Shown here: positions 1-8,631 of the stretch, one piece after another
Numbering within the stretch: position 1 is the stretch's first letter
How the letters are laid out: each line of letters starts with the position of its first letter
Origin: Xenorhabdus miraniensis
GTDB lineage: Bacteria > Pseudomonadota > Gammaproteobacteria > Enterobacterales > Enterobacteriaceae
Assembly (NCBI RefSeq): GCF_002632615.1
Contig: NZ_NITZ01000022.1
Location: 16,046-80,045, forward strand
Direction of reading: 5' to 3'
Length of the DNA stretch: 64,000 nucleotides
Program-made: the position numbers and the translations under genes
Notes under the pieces: model-generated
What the model saw: the letters and a program-made list of their open reading frames with translations, nothing else
What the model was told of the DNA's origin: nothing
The model's database searches: none

Positions 1-22
1 CTGGAACTCTGTCAGGTCAATC

Positions 23-1192
23 TCAATCTGGAACATGGAACCCCGCCTGTTTGATCACATTCAGTAACTGCCCGTCCCTGACGCTCACTATCCACCATAT
101 CTCCGCGCGGGCAGCGCCATAATACCGGGTGCCATCCTGAGCCTGATGCTGGCGTTCAGGCTGTTCAATGATTTGCTGGACAGCCAGATAATCCCCCAGG
201 CCAATTTGTGCCTCATCGGCCAGCATCTTGAGGGTCGGCGCATCCACGTAAACCGGATCAGATTGCTGCCCGCCCGTGACAGGACGCACCCCGACCGGAT
301 AACGTTGCCGAGGTGACGGGGTTTCCGTCTTCAGCGCCCGCTGGAACCCCCGGATAAAATCCGGCCCCGTCAGGGTGCCGGTGACATACTGGCTGGCTGG
401 CAGGGGGTGATACCGTTCCAGTGCCGGTTGCCAGCTCACCTGGCCGGGATTAAAGCCGAACCCCGGGTCGGGGGTATACACTTTGCCGGTCACCGGGTTT
501 TCAAATCCCAGCACCGGACGGGTTTCACCGGGGACGCCGTACTCCTGCTGGACCTCGACCCGGCGCCCTTCCGTGGATTGCACCTGTAATCCCAGCCGTT
601 CGACATCGGCCGCACTGCGGGTACGCACCCGGCAACGGCAACGATAGCCATCCGGCGGGTAAATAGATTGCCAGATGGGATCGTCATAGCGGGCGATAAA
701 CCCGTTGAGCGCCGCGTGGGACGGCCGGATACGGGTATCCATAATGCCCACCCGTTCCCAATAGGGCCGGTCGTCCACGTTCTCCATCTGCTGGCGGTAG
801 CGTCCGGCCATATAGGCTGATTGCATATTGGTATTAAATATCGTATCCAGACGGCGTGGCGTGAGCCGCTTGCCGTGCAGTTCACCGGTCTCTTCATCGG
901 CAACCAGCCCTTTACCCAGCCAGCCTTTTTGCTCCAGGACAGGCACTAACTGACGTTTGAAGTCACTCAGGGTCTGCCCGTTCTCCAGTGATTTTTGCAG
1001 CGCGGAACGGATATCTGACAACACATCCAGCTTCAGTACCCCCGCCACCGTAAACGCACGGGCATGTGCCTGTGCCTCCACCTCGTGCCAGTTAAAACCA
1101 ATGGCATAACCTTTGCGCGCAAAGTATTCGATGGCTTCTCTGGGCGGCAAGCCAATGGCGAACCCCAGATTGACCTGACTACGCGTCGGCAT
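23..1192 (-). CDS. Mu F-like (gp30) minor head / head morphogenesis protein
   Basis: The protein has 389 residues and lies next to the DUF935 portal, as Mu gp30 does. Members of this family help assemble the procapsid and stay in the head as a minor protein. The C-terminal half carries the family signature, with an R-x-SHAALNG segment followed by a YPPDGYRCRCRV segment. The start chosen is the ATG reading MPTRSQVNLG, which overlaps the end of the portal gene by 14 nt. A longer upstream reading would run far into the portal gene. The stop codon lies at 23, so the gene is complete. Confidence 0.88.
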   Translation of the reverse strand: MPTRSQVNLGFAIGLPPREAIEYFARKGYAIGFNWHEVEAQAHARAFTVAGVLKLDVLSDIRSALQKSLENGQTLSDFKRQLVPVLEQKGWLGKGLVADEETGELHGKRLTPRRLDTIFNTNMQSAYMAGRYRQQMENVDDRPYWERVGIMDTRIRPSHAALNGFIARYDDPIWQSIYPPDGYRCRCRVRTRSAADVERLGLQVQSTEGRRVEVQQEYGVPGETRPVLGFENPVTGKVYTPDPGFGFNPGQVSWQPALERYHPLPASQYVTGTLTGPDFIRGFQRALKTETPSPRQRYPVGVRPVTGGQQSDPVYVDAPTLKMLADEAQIGLGDYLAVQQIIEQPERQHQAQDGTRYYGAARAEIWWIVSVRDGQLLNVIKQAGFHVPD

Positions 1193-2759
1193 GGAGACGC
1201 CCCCAGATATCGGCCACGAAAATGGCCTGTGCCAGTAGCTGCTGCAAGGTGCCGTCATCCAAATCCGGATAGCCGGCCGCAACAAGGTTCATCGCCTCAT
1301 CCACACTCTGGCCGGATTGCAGCGCACTGACTATCGGGGACAGTAACTGGCTCATGGCCGCCCCTATCGGGTCAGACAGCGGCGGGGCATTATCCAGGGC
1401 AATCTGAGCCGGGTCGATATCCTCAGACTCATGAACCTGGCTTAATACCCCAAGACCATAACGGGATAGGCCGTGGCTCAGCGGGGTCGGCAACAGGCTG
1501 TTGATACGCGGTTTTAATGTCGGTTCGTTATCCTGCGGGGTCGGGATGGCTGACTTTTTATGCACCCAGGACACCGGAACGGAATCCAGCCCCGCCTGAT
1601 TGACCAGGGTGGATATGGCCGTTGCAAACTGGGGCAGATCAACCGCTTCACGGGTATCAAACACAAAGCGCGGCATCCGGTGCGGATTCACGTTTGTCTG
1701 ACCATTGAGTGCCAGTACCATCTGGATCAGGCTCTTAAACATCCCTTCCAGCTGACGGGCATCGGCGGTCATCAGGTCATGACGCACTTCGTTATGCACA
1801 TTGCCCAGCGCATGGGTGGAGGACTTGCCGTCCGCCTGTGTGGTCAGTGTGCCGCCCAGAATGATTTTGGATTGTGTCCGTTCTGCCCAGTTAATCATCG
1901 CCATAAACGGGTCACTGCCACCGGATGCGGCACTCTCAAACCGGATATCACTGCCTGCCGGAATGGCCGCCACGGCTTCATGCCCCAGCCGTACCAGCGA
2001 GTCCAGCAATTTGTCACGGTCGGCATCGGAGGTGCCCTGGGCGTAAGTGGCGATACGGGCGGGCAGGCCGTAAATCTCCAGAAACTCAGCCAAATCGCGC
2101 AGGCTGAAGTTCTTAAACAGGTACGGCCACACCAGCACCCGGTAAATCCCGCTGGTTGCCACAAACCCGCTGCGGGCATTATGACGGTGCACCAGCCAGC
2201 CGAACGGCCAGAGCGGGCTGCCATACACGCCGTTATTGTCCCGGAGCCGGATCTCATCCCGTTGTTCGGGTAAGGTCCGGAACCAATAATGGGGGCGTAA
2301 ATGCAGGGCTTTCGGCAGCCAGACTTTTTCGACCCGCTCCCATTCGATTTCCTGACAACTGAACCCGTGCCCGACCGCTTCCATGCCGTTCAGGATAATA
2401 TCCTCAATCTCCGGCATGGCATCAAACCACTCTTGAACTTGAGCCGTCATGGCCTGCTCTGCGGCGGTGGCCCGTTTGGGGGGTTCAATCGACCAGTCGA
2501 GGGTCAGCAGCGCGTTCTTGCGTTTCTCCATCTCGGCAAAAATATGGCCGTCACGCTCCAGCATGTCACCGAACAGGCTCGCCTGCGCACTCAGGTCGCC
2601 CAGTTCGGCGGCCTGTAAGATACGCGGCAGCTTACGGATGGTCAGCCCCCGTGACGGATGGTCGGGATAGATGCGCTGCATCTGGGCCGTCTTCACCGTC
2701 TGGGGGATTTTCAGTACTTCCCGTTGCAGGGGGTTGCCGTAAATATCCACAATTGGCAT
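1179..2759 (-). CDS. DUF935 portal protein (Mu gp29-like)
   Basis: This 526-residue protein belongs to the DUF935 family, the portal of Mu-like phages. The portal is the dodecameric ring at one capsid vertex through which the terminase pumps DNA. The start MPIVDIYGNP matches the typical portal N-terminus and gives normal family length. A longer in-frame reading only adds 19 unlikely residues. It lies between the terminase and the gp30-like protein, as in Mu. Confidence 0.9.
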   Translation of the reverse strand: MPIVDIYGNPLQREVLKIPQTVKTAQMQRIYPDHPSRGLTIRKLPRILQAAELGDLSAQASLFGDMLERDGHIFAEMEKRKNALLTLDWSIEPPKRATAAEQAMTAQVQEWFDAMPEIEDIILNGMEAVGHGFSCQEIEWERVEKVWLPKALHLRPHYWFRTLPEQRDEIRLRDNNGVYGSPLWPFGWLVHRHNARSGFVATSGIYRVLVWPYLFKNFSLRDLAEFLEIYGLPARIATYAQGTSDADRDKLLDSLVRLGHEAVAAIPAGSDIRFESAASGGSDPFMAMINWAERTQSKIILGGTLTTQADGKSSTHALGNVHNEVRHDLMTADARQLEGMFKSLIQMVLALNGQTNVNPHRMPRFVFDTREAVDLPQFATAISTLVNQAGLDSVPVSWVHKKSAIPTPQDNEPTLKPRINSLLPTPLSHGLSRYGLGVLSQVHESEDIDPAQIALDNAPPLSDPIGAAMSQLLSPIVSALQSGQSVDEAMNLVAAGYPDLDDGTLQQLLAQAIFVADIWGRLHADA

Positions 2760-2770
2760 GTTCTCTATCC

Positions 2771-2860
2771 TCAATAATCCAACACAACACCCATCACCCA
2801 CGTGACGGCAATCCAAAACCCGACAAACCCCAGATAAATCATCACGCTGTTTCTGTTCAC
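2771..2860 (-). CDS. 29-residue predicted membrane peptide
   Basis: A GTG codon preceded by a GGGG-type ribosome binding site opens a short frame starting MNRNSVMIYL. It is almost entirely one hydrophobic helix, roughly residues 6 to 27. It fills the gap between the terminase stop and the portal start, where no other gene fits. It could be a small phage membrane protein or a chance frame. I do not recognise a family. Confidence 0.4.
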   Translation of the reverse strand: MNRNSVMIYLGFVGFWIAVTWVMGVVLDY

Positions 2861-2876
2861 GTTATTTTCCCCGTCA

Positions 2877-4505
2877 TTACCACGCCCCCGACCCGAAACG
2901 GTGGCCGCCCTCACGGCGGGCGCGGGTATGAATTTCAGTACTGCCCGCACGGGAAACCGCCAGTGACCACAACATATGCAGGGCATCGGGGCCGTCATCA
3001 TGATCCGCTTTGGGAAAATGACGTAACTGGTCAATCAGGGTGTACTGGGTGGGATGCAAACGGATTAACCCGTTCGCCATATGTGGCTGCAATGACTCGA
3101 TACGTAAAATTTTGTCACTGGACGGCATGACCGGCACCGCCGGCACCGGGATACCCTGCTGTGCCGACCGCTTGACCAACTCGGTGCGCAGGAACTCCTG
3201 AAACTGAATGGACTCTATCGCCCAGGTCAGGCAACCGTACTGACGCTGATACTGGATAATGTCGGCAATAATTTTGTCCGGCAGACGGCGGCGGATATCA
3301 GCTTCTACCACATCCAGAATGCCGGTCAGGCGGTTAAAGCCGCCCACCAGAATGGCAGACGGGTCACGGTTTTTGCTTAACTTGCCGAGGCTCGGATCAC
3401 ACACACCGTAAAACAGCCAGTCAGATAAATGATTCGACCAGAAAGTAAGGCTGTTAGCGAAAATCGCCTCCTCACCACTGACCGGATCATTCTGGTATTC
3501 CGAATCAAAGGTGCCGTGCCCGTCACGTACCCGGATACGCATCAGCGCCAGCAGGGGACGCGCCGCCCACGAAACAACAGCCCCGTCCAGCATCGCGGCT
3601 TCGTGCTCGTGATAGAAGCGGTCGGCTTCCGCCAGCTGTTTATTGTTGATCAACTCTTCCCATTGATCCCACAGACGCATATTGGCCGGCCACTGGATGA
3701 CAGCCTTAAACCGTGCCGTTCGCCACATCGGGTTATTCAGGGTGCGGGACAGCACCGAATCGTAATGCAGTATCGTGCCGATATAGACAATATCGGTCTT
3801 GCCGCCCGCTTCACCCAGCGGCATCACGGTCTTGGTCAGCCAGCCATGCAGCTTGTCGCGCTGCTCCGGGTTGCGCACCATCTCGTCATTTTCGATATCA
3901 TCCAATACCACCAGATCAGGGCGGTATGGACCATGACGCAGGCCGCGCAGCTTCTTGCCAGAACCGGCGACCGTGACCTTGATATTGTTGCGGGTGACAA
4001 TGGTGCCCATTTGCCAGGTGCGCCCCTGACCGCAGATGTCCGGGTAGTCATTGCGCAGGCGCGGGTTGTATTCCAGTTCGGCCTTGATGGCTTCCAGCAT
4101 CGGGTAGGCCTGATCAATGCTGTCCATAATGATGACCGGATAGCGTTTGCTGCCCCGGATAATGCACCAGAGCACAAACAACTGGCTGACCAGCGTCGAT
4201 TTGGCTTCACCTCGCGGGGCGGCAATCGCATCGCTTTCGCCCACCGGACTGGCCACTATCTGGGGTAAACGACTAAACAGATAGTTATGCAATTGACTGC
4301 GTGAAGGATGGCGCACATAGTGCGGGAAATAGGTTTCAACAAAGGCGCTGTAGCCCTCAACCGCGTCGGCCACTTTCTGGCGGCGTGCCTCAGCCGCGGT
4401 CACATCTGCATCGAACCCCAGACATTCCGCTTCAATGGTCTGGCGCAGGCTGACAATATAATCCTGAAGGGAGGCACGGAAGTCTTTGAGGGAGAATTTA
4501 GCCAT
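2877..4505 (-). CDS. terminase large subunit (Mu gp28-like)
   Basis: This 542-residue protein is the motor and nuclease that packages phage DNA into proheads. A Walker A-like segment APRGEAKST lies near residues 96 to 104. A Walker B segment LVVLDDIEND lies near 198 to 207. A C-terminal nuclease region with conserved Asp residues follows (GVCDPSLGKL, and DHDDGPDALHML near the end). Its start overlaps the end of the DUF1804 gene, which points to translational coupling. Confidence 0.92.
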   Translation of the reverse strand: MAKFSLKDFRASLQDYIVSLRQTIEAECLGFDADVTAAEARRQKVADAVEGYSAFVETYFPHYVRHPSRSQLHNYLFSRLPQIVASPVGESDAIAAPRGEAKSTLVSQLFVLWCIIRGSKRYPVIIMDSIDQAYPMLEAIKAELEYNPRLRNDYPDICGQGRTWQMGTIVTRNNIKVTVAGSGKKLRGLRHGPYRPDLVVLDDIENDEMVRNPEQRDKLHGWLTKTVMPLGEAGGKTDIVYIGTILHYDSVLSRTLNNPMWRTARFKAVIQWPANMRLWDQWEELINNKQLAEADRFYHEHEAAMLDGAVVSWAARPLLALMRIRVRDGHGTFDSEYQNDPVSGEEAIFANSLTFWSNHLSDWLFYGVCDPSLGKLSKNRDPSAILVGGFNRLTGILDVVEADIRRRLPDKIIADIIQYQRQYGCLTWAIESIQFQEFLRTELVKRSAQQGIPVPAVPVMPSSDKILRIESLQPHMANGLIRLHPTQYTLIDQLRHFPKADHDDGPDALHMLWSLAVSRAGSTEIHTRARREGGHRFGSGAW

Positions 4506-4998
4506 AATCGCGCTCTAATTCGATGGCAAACGCTTCCAGTATTTCCAGAAAGGCGGCGTTATGCTGTGAATACTGGTCGTTAATAAACGCCCCCAGTTTT
4601 TGAACAATCTCCAGTGCAGTCGCCAGTTCGTTGGTTTCCGGCAGGATCTTCCTGCTGGCGCTGGTCGCCTTATTGAACGCATCCGCGAGGCTGGCCAATA
4701 GTTCCACCCGCTGTTGCGGCAGCATATCCGGCGTGGTGTTAAGTAATTCCATGGTGGTCTGGCACTGCACCACCAGGCTCATCAGCACGGCACGGCCGGC
4801 TTCTTCAATGCCGCCTCCGGCCATTGTCTGGGCAGCCCGCATTTTCTCCCAGTCATCGCCTTTTTCCTGTGCGTCTTTCTTCCAGCGCCGGGCAGTGACA
4901 AACGCCACACCACACTGGGCGGCGGTGACCTCCAGCGATAACTGATTGAAGATGTACATGCGGCGGAGTTTATCCCGCATCGCCTGTGGATAGGCCAT
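4498..4998 (-). CDS. DUF1804 protein (Mu gp27-like), probable small terminase
   Basis: The protein has 166 residues and belongs to the DUF1804 family, found just before the Mu-type large terminase. It probably acts as the DNA-recognition subunit. An N-terminal helix-turn-helix (LSLEVTAAQCGVAFVTARRW) is visible near residues 20 to 40. The start MAYPQAMRDK lies 2 nt beyond the stop of the upstream gene. A longer in-frame reading would overlap that gene completely and was rejected. Confidence 0.82.
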   Translation of the reverse strand: MAYPQAMRDKLRRMYIFNQLSLEVTAAQCGVAFVTARRWKKDAQEKGDDWEKMRAAQTMAGGGIEEAGRAVLMSLVVQCQTTMELLNTTPDMLPQQRVELLASLADAFNKATSASRKILPETNELATALEIVQKLGAFINDQYSQHNAAFLEILEAFAIELERDYG

Positions 4999-4999
4999 A

Positions 5000-5221
5000 T
5001 CAGACACCCATTTTAGTGCGTAACAACAGCACGACGGTTGAGACCAGGCAGCCCGCGACCGTGCCGGACACTGCGCCCGCAATAGCCCCGCGCCGCATCG
5101 CGCCATTGGTGGCATCTTCGCGAATGGCGTCCATCTGGTCATCAATATGATCCAGACGGTCATTCAAATTGTTCAGGGCGATTAAAACTTCCGTGTTCTG
5201 CCTACGGGGGTTCTTTTTCAT
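5000..5221 (-). CDS. small phage membrane protein, function unknown
   Basis: The protein has 73 residues. A polar N-terminal half (MKKNPRRQNTEVLIALNNLN) that could form a short coiled coil is followed by a Gly/Ala-rich membrane segment near residues 45 to 68. It sits between Rz/Rz1 and the packaging genes, and start and stop nearly touch those of its neighbours. The coiled coil plus one membrane span resembles the small proteins often found next to Mu-type lysis genes, but I do not recognise a named family. Confidence 0.6.
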   Translation of the reverse strand: MKKNPRRQNTEVLIALNNLNDRLDHIDDQMDAIREDATNGAMRRGAIAGAVSGTVAGCLVSTVVLLLRTKMGV

Positions 5222-5222
5222 G

Positions 5223-5681
5223 TTATTTCTCTCTTCTGCATTCAGTTTTTATGTAATCCTGTAACCCCAGTATCATTTGCTCAGCGGTGGCAATGCGTTC
5301 TCTGAGTAGCCAATAATTTCGGATAGCGGATTCTGTAGGTCGGGCGGGGGTTGCATCATCCATGCCGGAGGGGGCAAGGGTTTTAGGCACTGGGCACCGG
5401 GCTTGGATGTACACCCGCTCAGGGTGAGTAAGAGAAGCAGTATGAAGCTCATTAATCTTAGCGTTTGCATTGGCCAGTCTCTGTGTATGTTTTGCATCCA
5501 TCTCATGCAGCATGTCAATGTGCGTGTTCTGGTAATTAATCGTGTCGGTCAGTTGCTGGATCGCAGTAGCCTGATCACGATTGATGTCGCGTTGCTTCTC
5601 ATACTTCAGGTGGTAGACAAATGCCACAACTGAAACAACAATCAAGGCCATGACCATGCCGTAGGTGAAATTGAATTTCAT
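5223..5681 (-). CDS. Rz-like inner-membrane spanin
   Basis: The 152-residue protein has one N-terminal membrane anchor (about residues 7 to 23) followed by a long helical periplasmic domain, the layout of Rz i-spanins. These fuse inner and outer membranes in the last step of lysis. The Rz1 partner is nested in another frame. The C-terminal 80 residues are strikingly similar to the Rz at 38784 in the second prophage. The gene overlaps the endolysin stop by 4 nt. Confidence 0.85.
   Translation of the reverse strand: MKFNFTYGMVMALIVVSVVAFVYHLKYEKQRDINRDQATAIQQLTDTINYQNTHIDMLHEMDAKHTQRLANANAKINELHTASLTHPERVYIQARCPVPKTLAPSGMDDATPARPTESAIRNYWLLRERIATAEQMILGLQDYIKTECRREK
5273..5470 (-). CDS. Rz1-like outer-membrane spanin lipoprotein, nested in Rz
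   Basis: Inside Rz, in a shifted frame, lies a 65-residue reading beginning MQTLRLMSFILLLLL. It has a hydrophobic signal and the lipobox LSGC, followed by a proline-rich tail (KPLPPPAW, MMQPPPDL). That is the classic Rz1 lipoprotein. An alternative start is the next Met, six codons later. Nested Rz/Rz1 pairs are well established in lambda-type phages, so the overlap is expected. Confidence 0.82.
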   Translation of the reverse strand: MQTLRLMSFILLLLLTLSGCTSKPGAQCLKPLPPPAWMMQPPPDLQNPLSEIIGYSENALPPLSK

Positions 5682-6214
5682 TTATCCAACCCCCAGCACG
5701 TTAATTCCGATTCCTGAGCACGTCGTTCAACCTGCCCATAACAGCCTTTCGTTTGCCCCTTGGTCTGGCGGCAGTCTCTACCGCCATCAAATATCCAGCG
5801 TTTGATTTCGGCACACGCGCCTTTTGTGTCCCCTGCGTTGAGTTTCCGGTAGAACGTGGACGAGAAACATTTCGCCGGGCCGATGTTGAACGGGCAGAAG
5901 CTGGCAATGCCCGCTATCTGCGCGTCGGTCAGCGGAACATTGATGTGGCGTTTAACCCAGGCAATCGCCCGTTGCGCCTCAACCCGGTTCAGGTCATCGC
6001 ACTGGTGTGCTGTCAGCACCATCCCCCGGCGAACGGGAGCACCGTTAACCCGTGTCACGCCCCGGCAGATAGTCCAGATACCGCCCGCATCCTGATAGGC
6101 AGCCAGCCGGTTGCCTTCTTTTTCATTCAGGAACTGGGACAAAATAGCCTCGGAACCGACGCCCGCCAGAATGGCCGCGATAACGGCCGCACTGAGACGG
6201 CTTTTCATGTCCAT
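5678..6214 (-). CDS. SAR endolysin (phage lysozyme, R21/RrrD type)
   Basis: The 178-residue protein cleaves the glycan strands of peptidoglycan. The N-terminal hydrophobic stretch (about residues 7 to 29) fits a signal-arrest-release anchor. The catalytic triad spacing E-8-D-5-T is visible as E33, D42 and T48. The end shows the family signature GQVERRAQESELTCWG. The start at 6214 follows the holin stop closely. A longer in-frame reading would overlap the holin. Confidence 0.92.
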   Translation of the reverse strand: MDMKSRLSAAVIAAILAGVGSEAILSQFLNEKEGNRLAAYQDAGGIWTICRGVTRVNGAPVRRGMVLTAHQCDDLNRVEAQRAIAWVKRHINVPLTDAQIAGIASFCPFNIGPAKCFSSTFYRKLNAGDTKGACAEIKRWIFDGGRDCRQTKGQTKGCYGQVERRAQESELTCWGLDK

Positions 6215-6216
6215 GA

Positions 6217-6471
6217 CTAGACATCCTTCGGGGAGCGGGAAACGATTTCTGACAGGGTTTCCGGTGAGGCACTGCGCTCCAGAATTTGCTGCAAGATGTG
6301 GGTACGCTTCTTCTGCTCCCGTCGGTTCAGGAGGTAGGTCAGCGTCCCCAGCAGAATGCTGGCAAACACACCGATCAGAAAGCCCCATTCATACAGGGAA
6401 AGCCCGGTAAAGAACGCAATCAGGCCGGAAATACCGTAAGTGGCATGGGAGTATTTATCATCGGTGGTCAT
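6217..6471 (-). CDS. holin / pinholin-like membrane protein
   Basis: The protein has 84 residues with two membrane segments (about 12 to 27 and 32 to 48), then a charged helical tail with RREQKKR. Size, topology and position directly before a SAR endolysin indicate a holin that sets the time of lysis, possibly a pinholin that depolarises the membrane. The family name is uncertain. Confidence 0.75.
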   Translation of the reverse strand: MTTDDKYSHATYGISGLIAFFTGLSLYEWGFLIGVFASILLGTLTYLLNRREQKKRTHILQQILERSASPETLSEIVSRSPKDV

Positions 6472-6549
6472 CCCTGCGGTGCCTCATGTCGTTGTTGAAT
6501 CAATGAGCGCAGTGTAGGGCAGGAAAAACGGGGGGAGCATTTGAGGGGG

Positions 6550-6574
6550 TTCAGCAGGTTAAGACCCTGCTGAA
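6550..6574 (-). terminator. hairpin between C and the lysis genes
   Basis: TTCAGCAGG pairs perfectly with CCTGCTGAA around a 7-nt loop. It lies between the C-type activator and the holin. No clear U-run follows on the minus strand, so it may be an attenuator or a regulatory hairpin. The late lysis promoter activated by C should lie nearby. Confidence 0.45.
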
Positions 6575-6609
6575 GCAGCCTCTAGTGTGTCACAGGTGTG
6601 AGGGGCATT

Positions 6610-7068
6610 TCAATCAAATAAACGGGATTGGGGAGTCGCCTCCGCCTCTTGCTCGCTGATCAGTTTCCAGCCGATGCGATCACTGAAGCCATACCGTGGA
6701 CACAGCCGCGCCATCGCCTGACGGCGGGATAATCCGTCCTGACACAGGGCCGCCAGTTCCCCCAGAAAACGGGCATTGCGCAGGGCGCGAAAGGCCGCTT
6801 CACAACGCGGGATATAAAACGGGGCATCCCCCAGATAGCCCATCAGGGTCTGACACTCATCGTCAGTTAAAACTTCACGTAACAGGCGATAGACACCGCC
6901 GCTGCGTTCAGCCGCTTTGCCGGTTTTGGCCGAGAGGGTCACCCCCCCAAAACGGCTAATCAGCCGGGCGGTGGCCGGATAACCAATCACCTCGATCAAT
7001 TGCAGGGCGGAATCCGGCAGCAGTGATTCCAGCTGCGCCAGTTCGGTGTGTTCGATCATGATCTGCAT
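6610..7068 (-). CDS. Mor/C-family transcription activator (C position)
   Basis: The 152-residue protein belongs to the Mor/C family, which activates Mu middle and late promoters. Conserved family features include IGYPATARLISRFGG near the N-terminus and a C-terminal helix-turn-helix (GLSRRQAMARLCPRYGFSD). Its paralogue at 7694 lies upstream, matching the Mu order mor then C. This copy therefore most likely plays the C role, switching on lysis and head genes. The start MQIMIEHTEL follows a GGGGGG site. Confidence 0.8.
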   Translation of the reverse strand: MQIMIEHTELAQLESLLPDSALQLIEVIGYPATARLISRFGGVTLSAKTGKAAERSGGVYRLLREVLTDDECQTLMGYLGDAPFYIPRCEAAFRALRNARFLGELAALCQDGLSRRQAMARLCPRYGFSDRIGWKLISEQEAEATPQSRLFD

Positions 7069-7077
7069 ATACCCCCC

Positions 7078-7111
7078 AAAAAACAAAACACCTGCCAAAA
7101 TGGAAGGTGTT
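7078..7111 (-). terminator. intrinsic terminator after the inserted cargo gene
   Basis: On the minus strand AACACCT pairs with AGGTGTT around an 11-nt loop, followed by TTGTTTTTT. This is a good Rho-independent terminator for the secreted-protein gene and would cut read-through from mor toward C. Confidence 0.7.
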
Positions 7112-7159
7112 CAGTATTTCAGGTTTTGATGCATAAGATAGGTTGAAGAGGTTCAGTGG

Positions 7160-7684
7160 TTAGATATCGTTAGCAATTTTATCCAGAGATAACGCATTTT
7201 TCTCATCATCAAATTTAGGGTCTGTGTACATTAACGTGACTGTTTCACTACCATTTTTCTTTTCAACTTTGATAACAATGCTGTCATTATCATAACTGAC
7301 GAAGACTGTTTCACCTGTGGATAAAGCTCGTACCAATTCCTCTTCAGATGACATTGATGAAGGTGTCCCATACTTTTTCGTTAGTGCATTAATTAACGGG
7401 TTAATATTTGAATCTACATTAATAAGGAATCGTTTAAATTTACCATTAAGAAATGCCGCCATTGCTAGAGTTTTCTTTCCTGAAAATTGAAAATCAGAGC
7501 AAGCATAAATTGAAAACTCTTTTAAATTTGAAGTTGGTGGTAATTTTTGAAAGTTGCAAAGTTTGGCATCCATAAGCTCTTTGACACTAGATCCAAATTT
7601 TACCCCCTTATAACCATCTACCGCCCAAGAACTTAATGACGACACTGATAGCAACAGCCCAAGCAAAACACTTTTTATTTTCAT
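7160..7684 (-). CDS. secreted protein, probable moron (lysogenic cargo)
   Basis: The 174-residue protein starts MKIKSVLLGLLLSVSS with a clear Sec signal ending near SSWA, so it should be exported to the periplasm. After cleavage it begins VDGYKGVKFGSS. The gene is visibly more AT-rich than the phage genes on both sides and has its own terminator. It sits exactly between mor and C, which are adjacent in Mu. These traits fit a moron, an accessory gene expressed from the lysogen. I do not recognise a function. Confidence 0.72.
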   Translation of the reverse strand: MKIKSVLLGLLLSVSSLSSWAVDGYKGVKFGSSVKELMDAKLCNFQKLPPTSNLKEFSIYACSDFQFSGKKTLAMAAFLNGKFKRFLINVDSNINPLINALTKKYGTPSSMSSEEELVRALSTGETVFVSYDNDSIVIKVEKKNGSETVTLMYTDPKFDDEKNALSLDKIANDI

Positions 7685-7693
7685 CACTTACCC

Positions 7694-8152
7694 TTAAAAC
7701 AAATTGTATTGATTATTTAGCGTACCAGAATGTTGGTAACGAGATAAGAGTGACCATGCGTGTCTATCACTAAAACCAAATATAGGACACAGTGTTGAAA
7801 TTGCCATCAATGCTGAATTACCCTCATTCAACAACCGATTGAATTCCGATAAAAACCGCTGGTTACGCCATTCCCGCATGGCAGCCGCTGCATTGGGAAT
7901 ATAGACTTCCGTCCCGGCAAAGTGCTGAGAGAGACAGGCCGCCGCTTCTTCACCAATGGCGTTAATCAACATCGTCTGACGGTAATGCCCGCGGGGATGT
8001 TTGCCCTGGCTGAATGGAAAGGTGGTGCCGCCGAACGTCTCAATCAGTTTCAGTGTTGCCGGGTAACCAATCAGGGTGGCAATATGCCGGAGTGACTCCG
8101 GCAATAATTGTTGGACATGTTCCAGGGTTATTGTGTCTGCTTTTGCAACCAT
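7694..8152 (-). CDS. mor: Mor-family middle transcription activator
   Basis: The 152-residue protein is paralogous to the C-type activator at 6610: both share IGYPAT near residue 28, a YIPxxxAA/AF segment and a C-terminal CPxFGFSDRxxW motif. It follows gemA and a small zinc-ribbon gene, the position of mor in Mu, where Mor activates the middle promoter. The start overlaps the preceding gene by 25 nt, behind a GGTGGTGCGGA ribosome site. Confidence 0.82.
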   Translation of the reverse strand: MVAKADTITLEHVQQLLPESLRHIATLIGYPATLKLIETFGGTTFPFSQGKHPRGHYRQTMLINAIGEEAAACLSQHFAGTEVYIPNAAAAMREWRNQRFLSEFNRLLNEGNSALMAISTLCPIFGFSDRHAWSLLSRYQHSGTLNNQYNLF

Positions 8153-8631
8153 TCCGCACCACCCGGCAATGTTGAAACATCCACCCCCATTCGCTGCATT
8201 TGCAAAAAATAACTCTCGCGGCTGTCCGAACCCGATACCTGCTGTTTTTCACGGGCATGGATATTGCTGCCCTGGGCAAATAACTGTTCTGATGACTGAT
8301 AAACGGTCTTCAGGTAGTTGTGGTTGGTCAGGGGCTTATTGTCTCCCTGTGCCCGCTTTTCCCGGATACGTTCAACGGTTTCGCTCAGGGCATGTCCCAA
8401 TACCCGATTGGCAGAATAAAGTGCCAATACCTCTTCCGCCAGCTTCAGGGCGCGGCTGTTGGACAGGTTATTTTTCTCCCGGCGAAAGAGACCGATATAG
8501 GCCACCAGATGGCGGGCACAGCCAGCAGGCAGATCAACCAGTTTTGCCAGTAACTGACGGCTGGCGTCGTCCTCCAATACGGCATCCAGATGAAAATCGG
8601 AATGACAAACCGGGCAGCGGCCAATTTTCAT
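8128..8631 (-). CDS. phage protein with N-terminal zinc-ribbon-like motif
   Basis: The 167-residue protein begins MKIGRCPVCHSDFH, a CxxC pair that looks like half of a zinc ribbon, followed by a helical region. It overlaps gemA by 4 nt and mor by 25 nt, so it belongs to the early operon. Similar genes accompany gemA and mor in Mu-like prophages. Its function is unknown. Confidence 0.7.
   Translation of the reverse strand: MKIGRCPVCHSDFHLDAVLEDDASRQLLAKLVDLPAGCARHLVAYIGLFRREKNNLSNSRALKLAEEVLALYSANRVLGHALSETVERIREKRAQGDNKPLTNHNYLKTVYQSSEQLFAQGSNIHAREKQQVSGSDSRESYFLQMQRMGVDVSTLPGGAEWLQKQTQ

Noticed and set aside
3429..4268. Long plus-strand open frame opposite the Mu-like terminase
   Set aside because: It is an antisense shadow of a strongly supported gene.
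6610..8152. Mor-like genes as an unusual duplication
   Set aside because: Mu itself carries the paralogues Mor and C in this order. Only the gene inserted between them is noteworthy.
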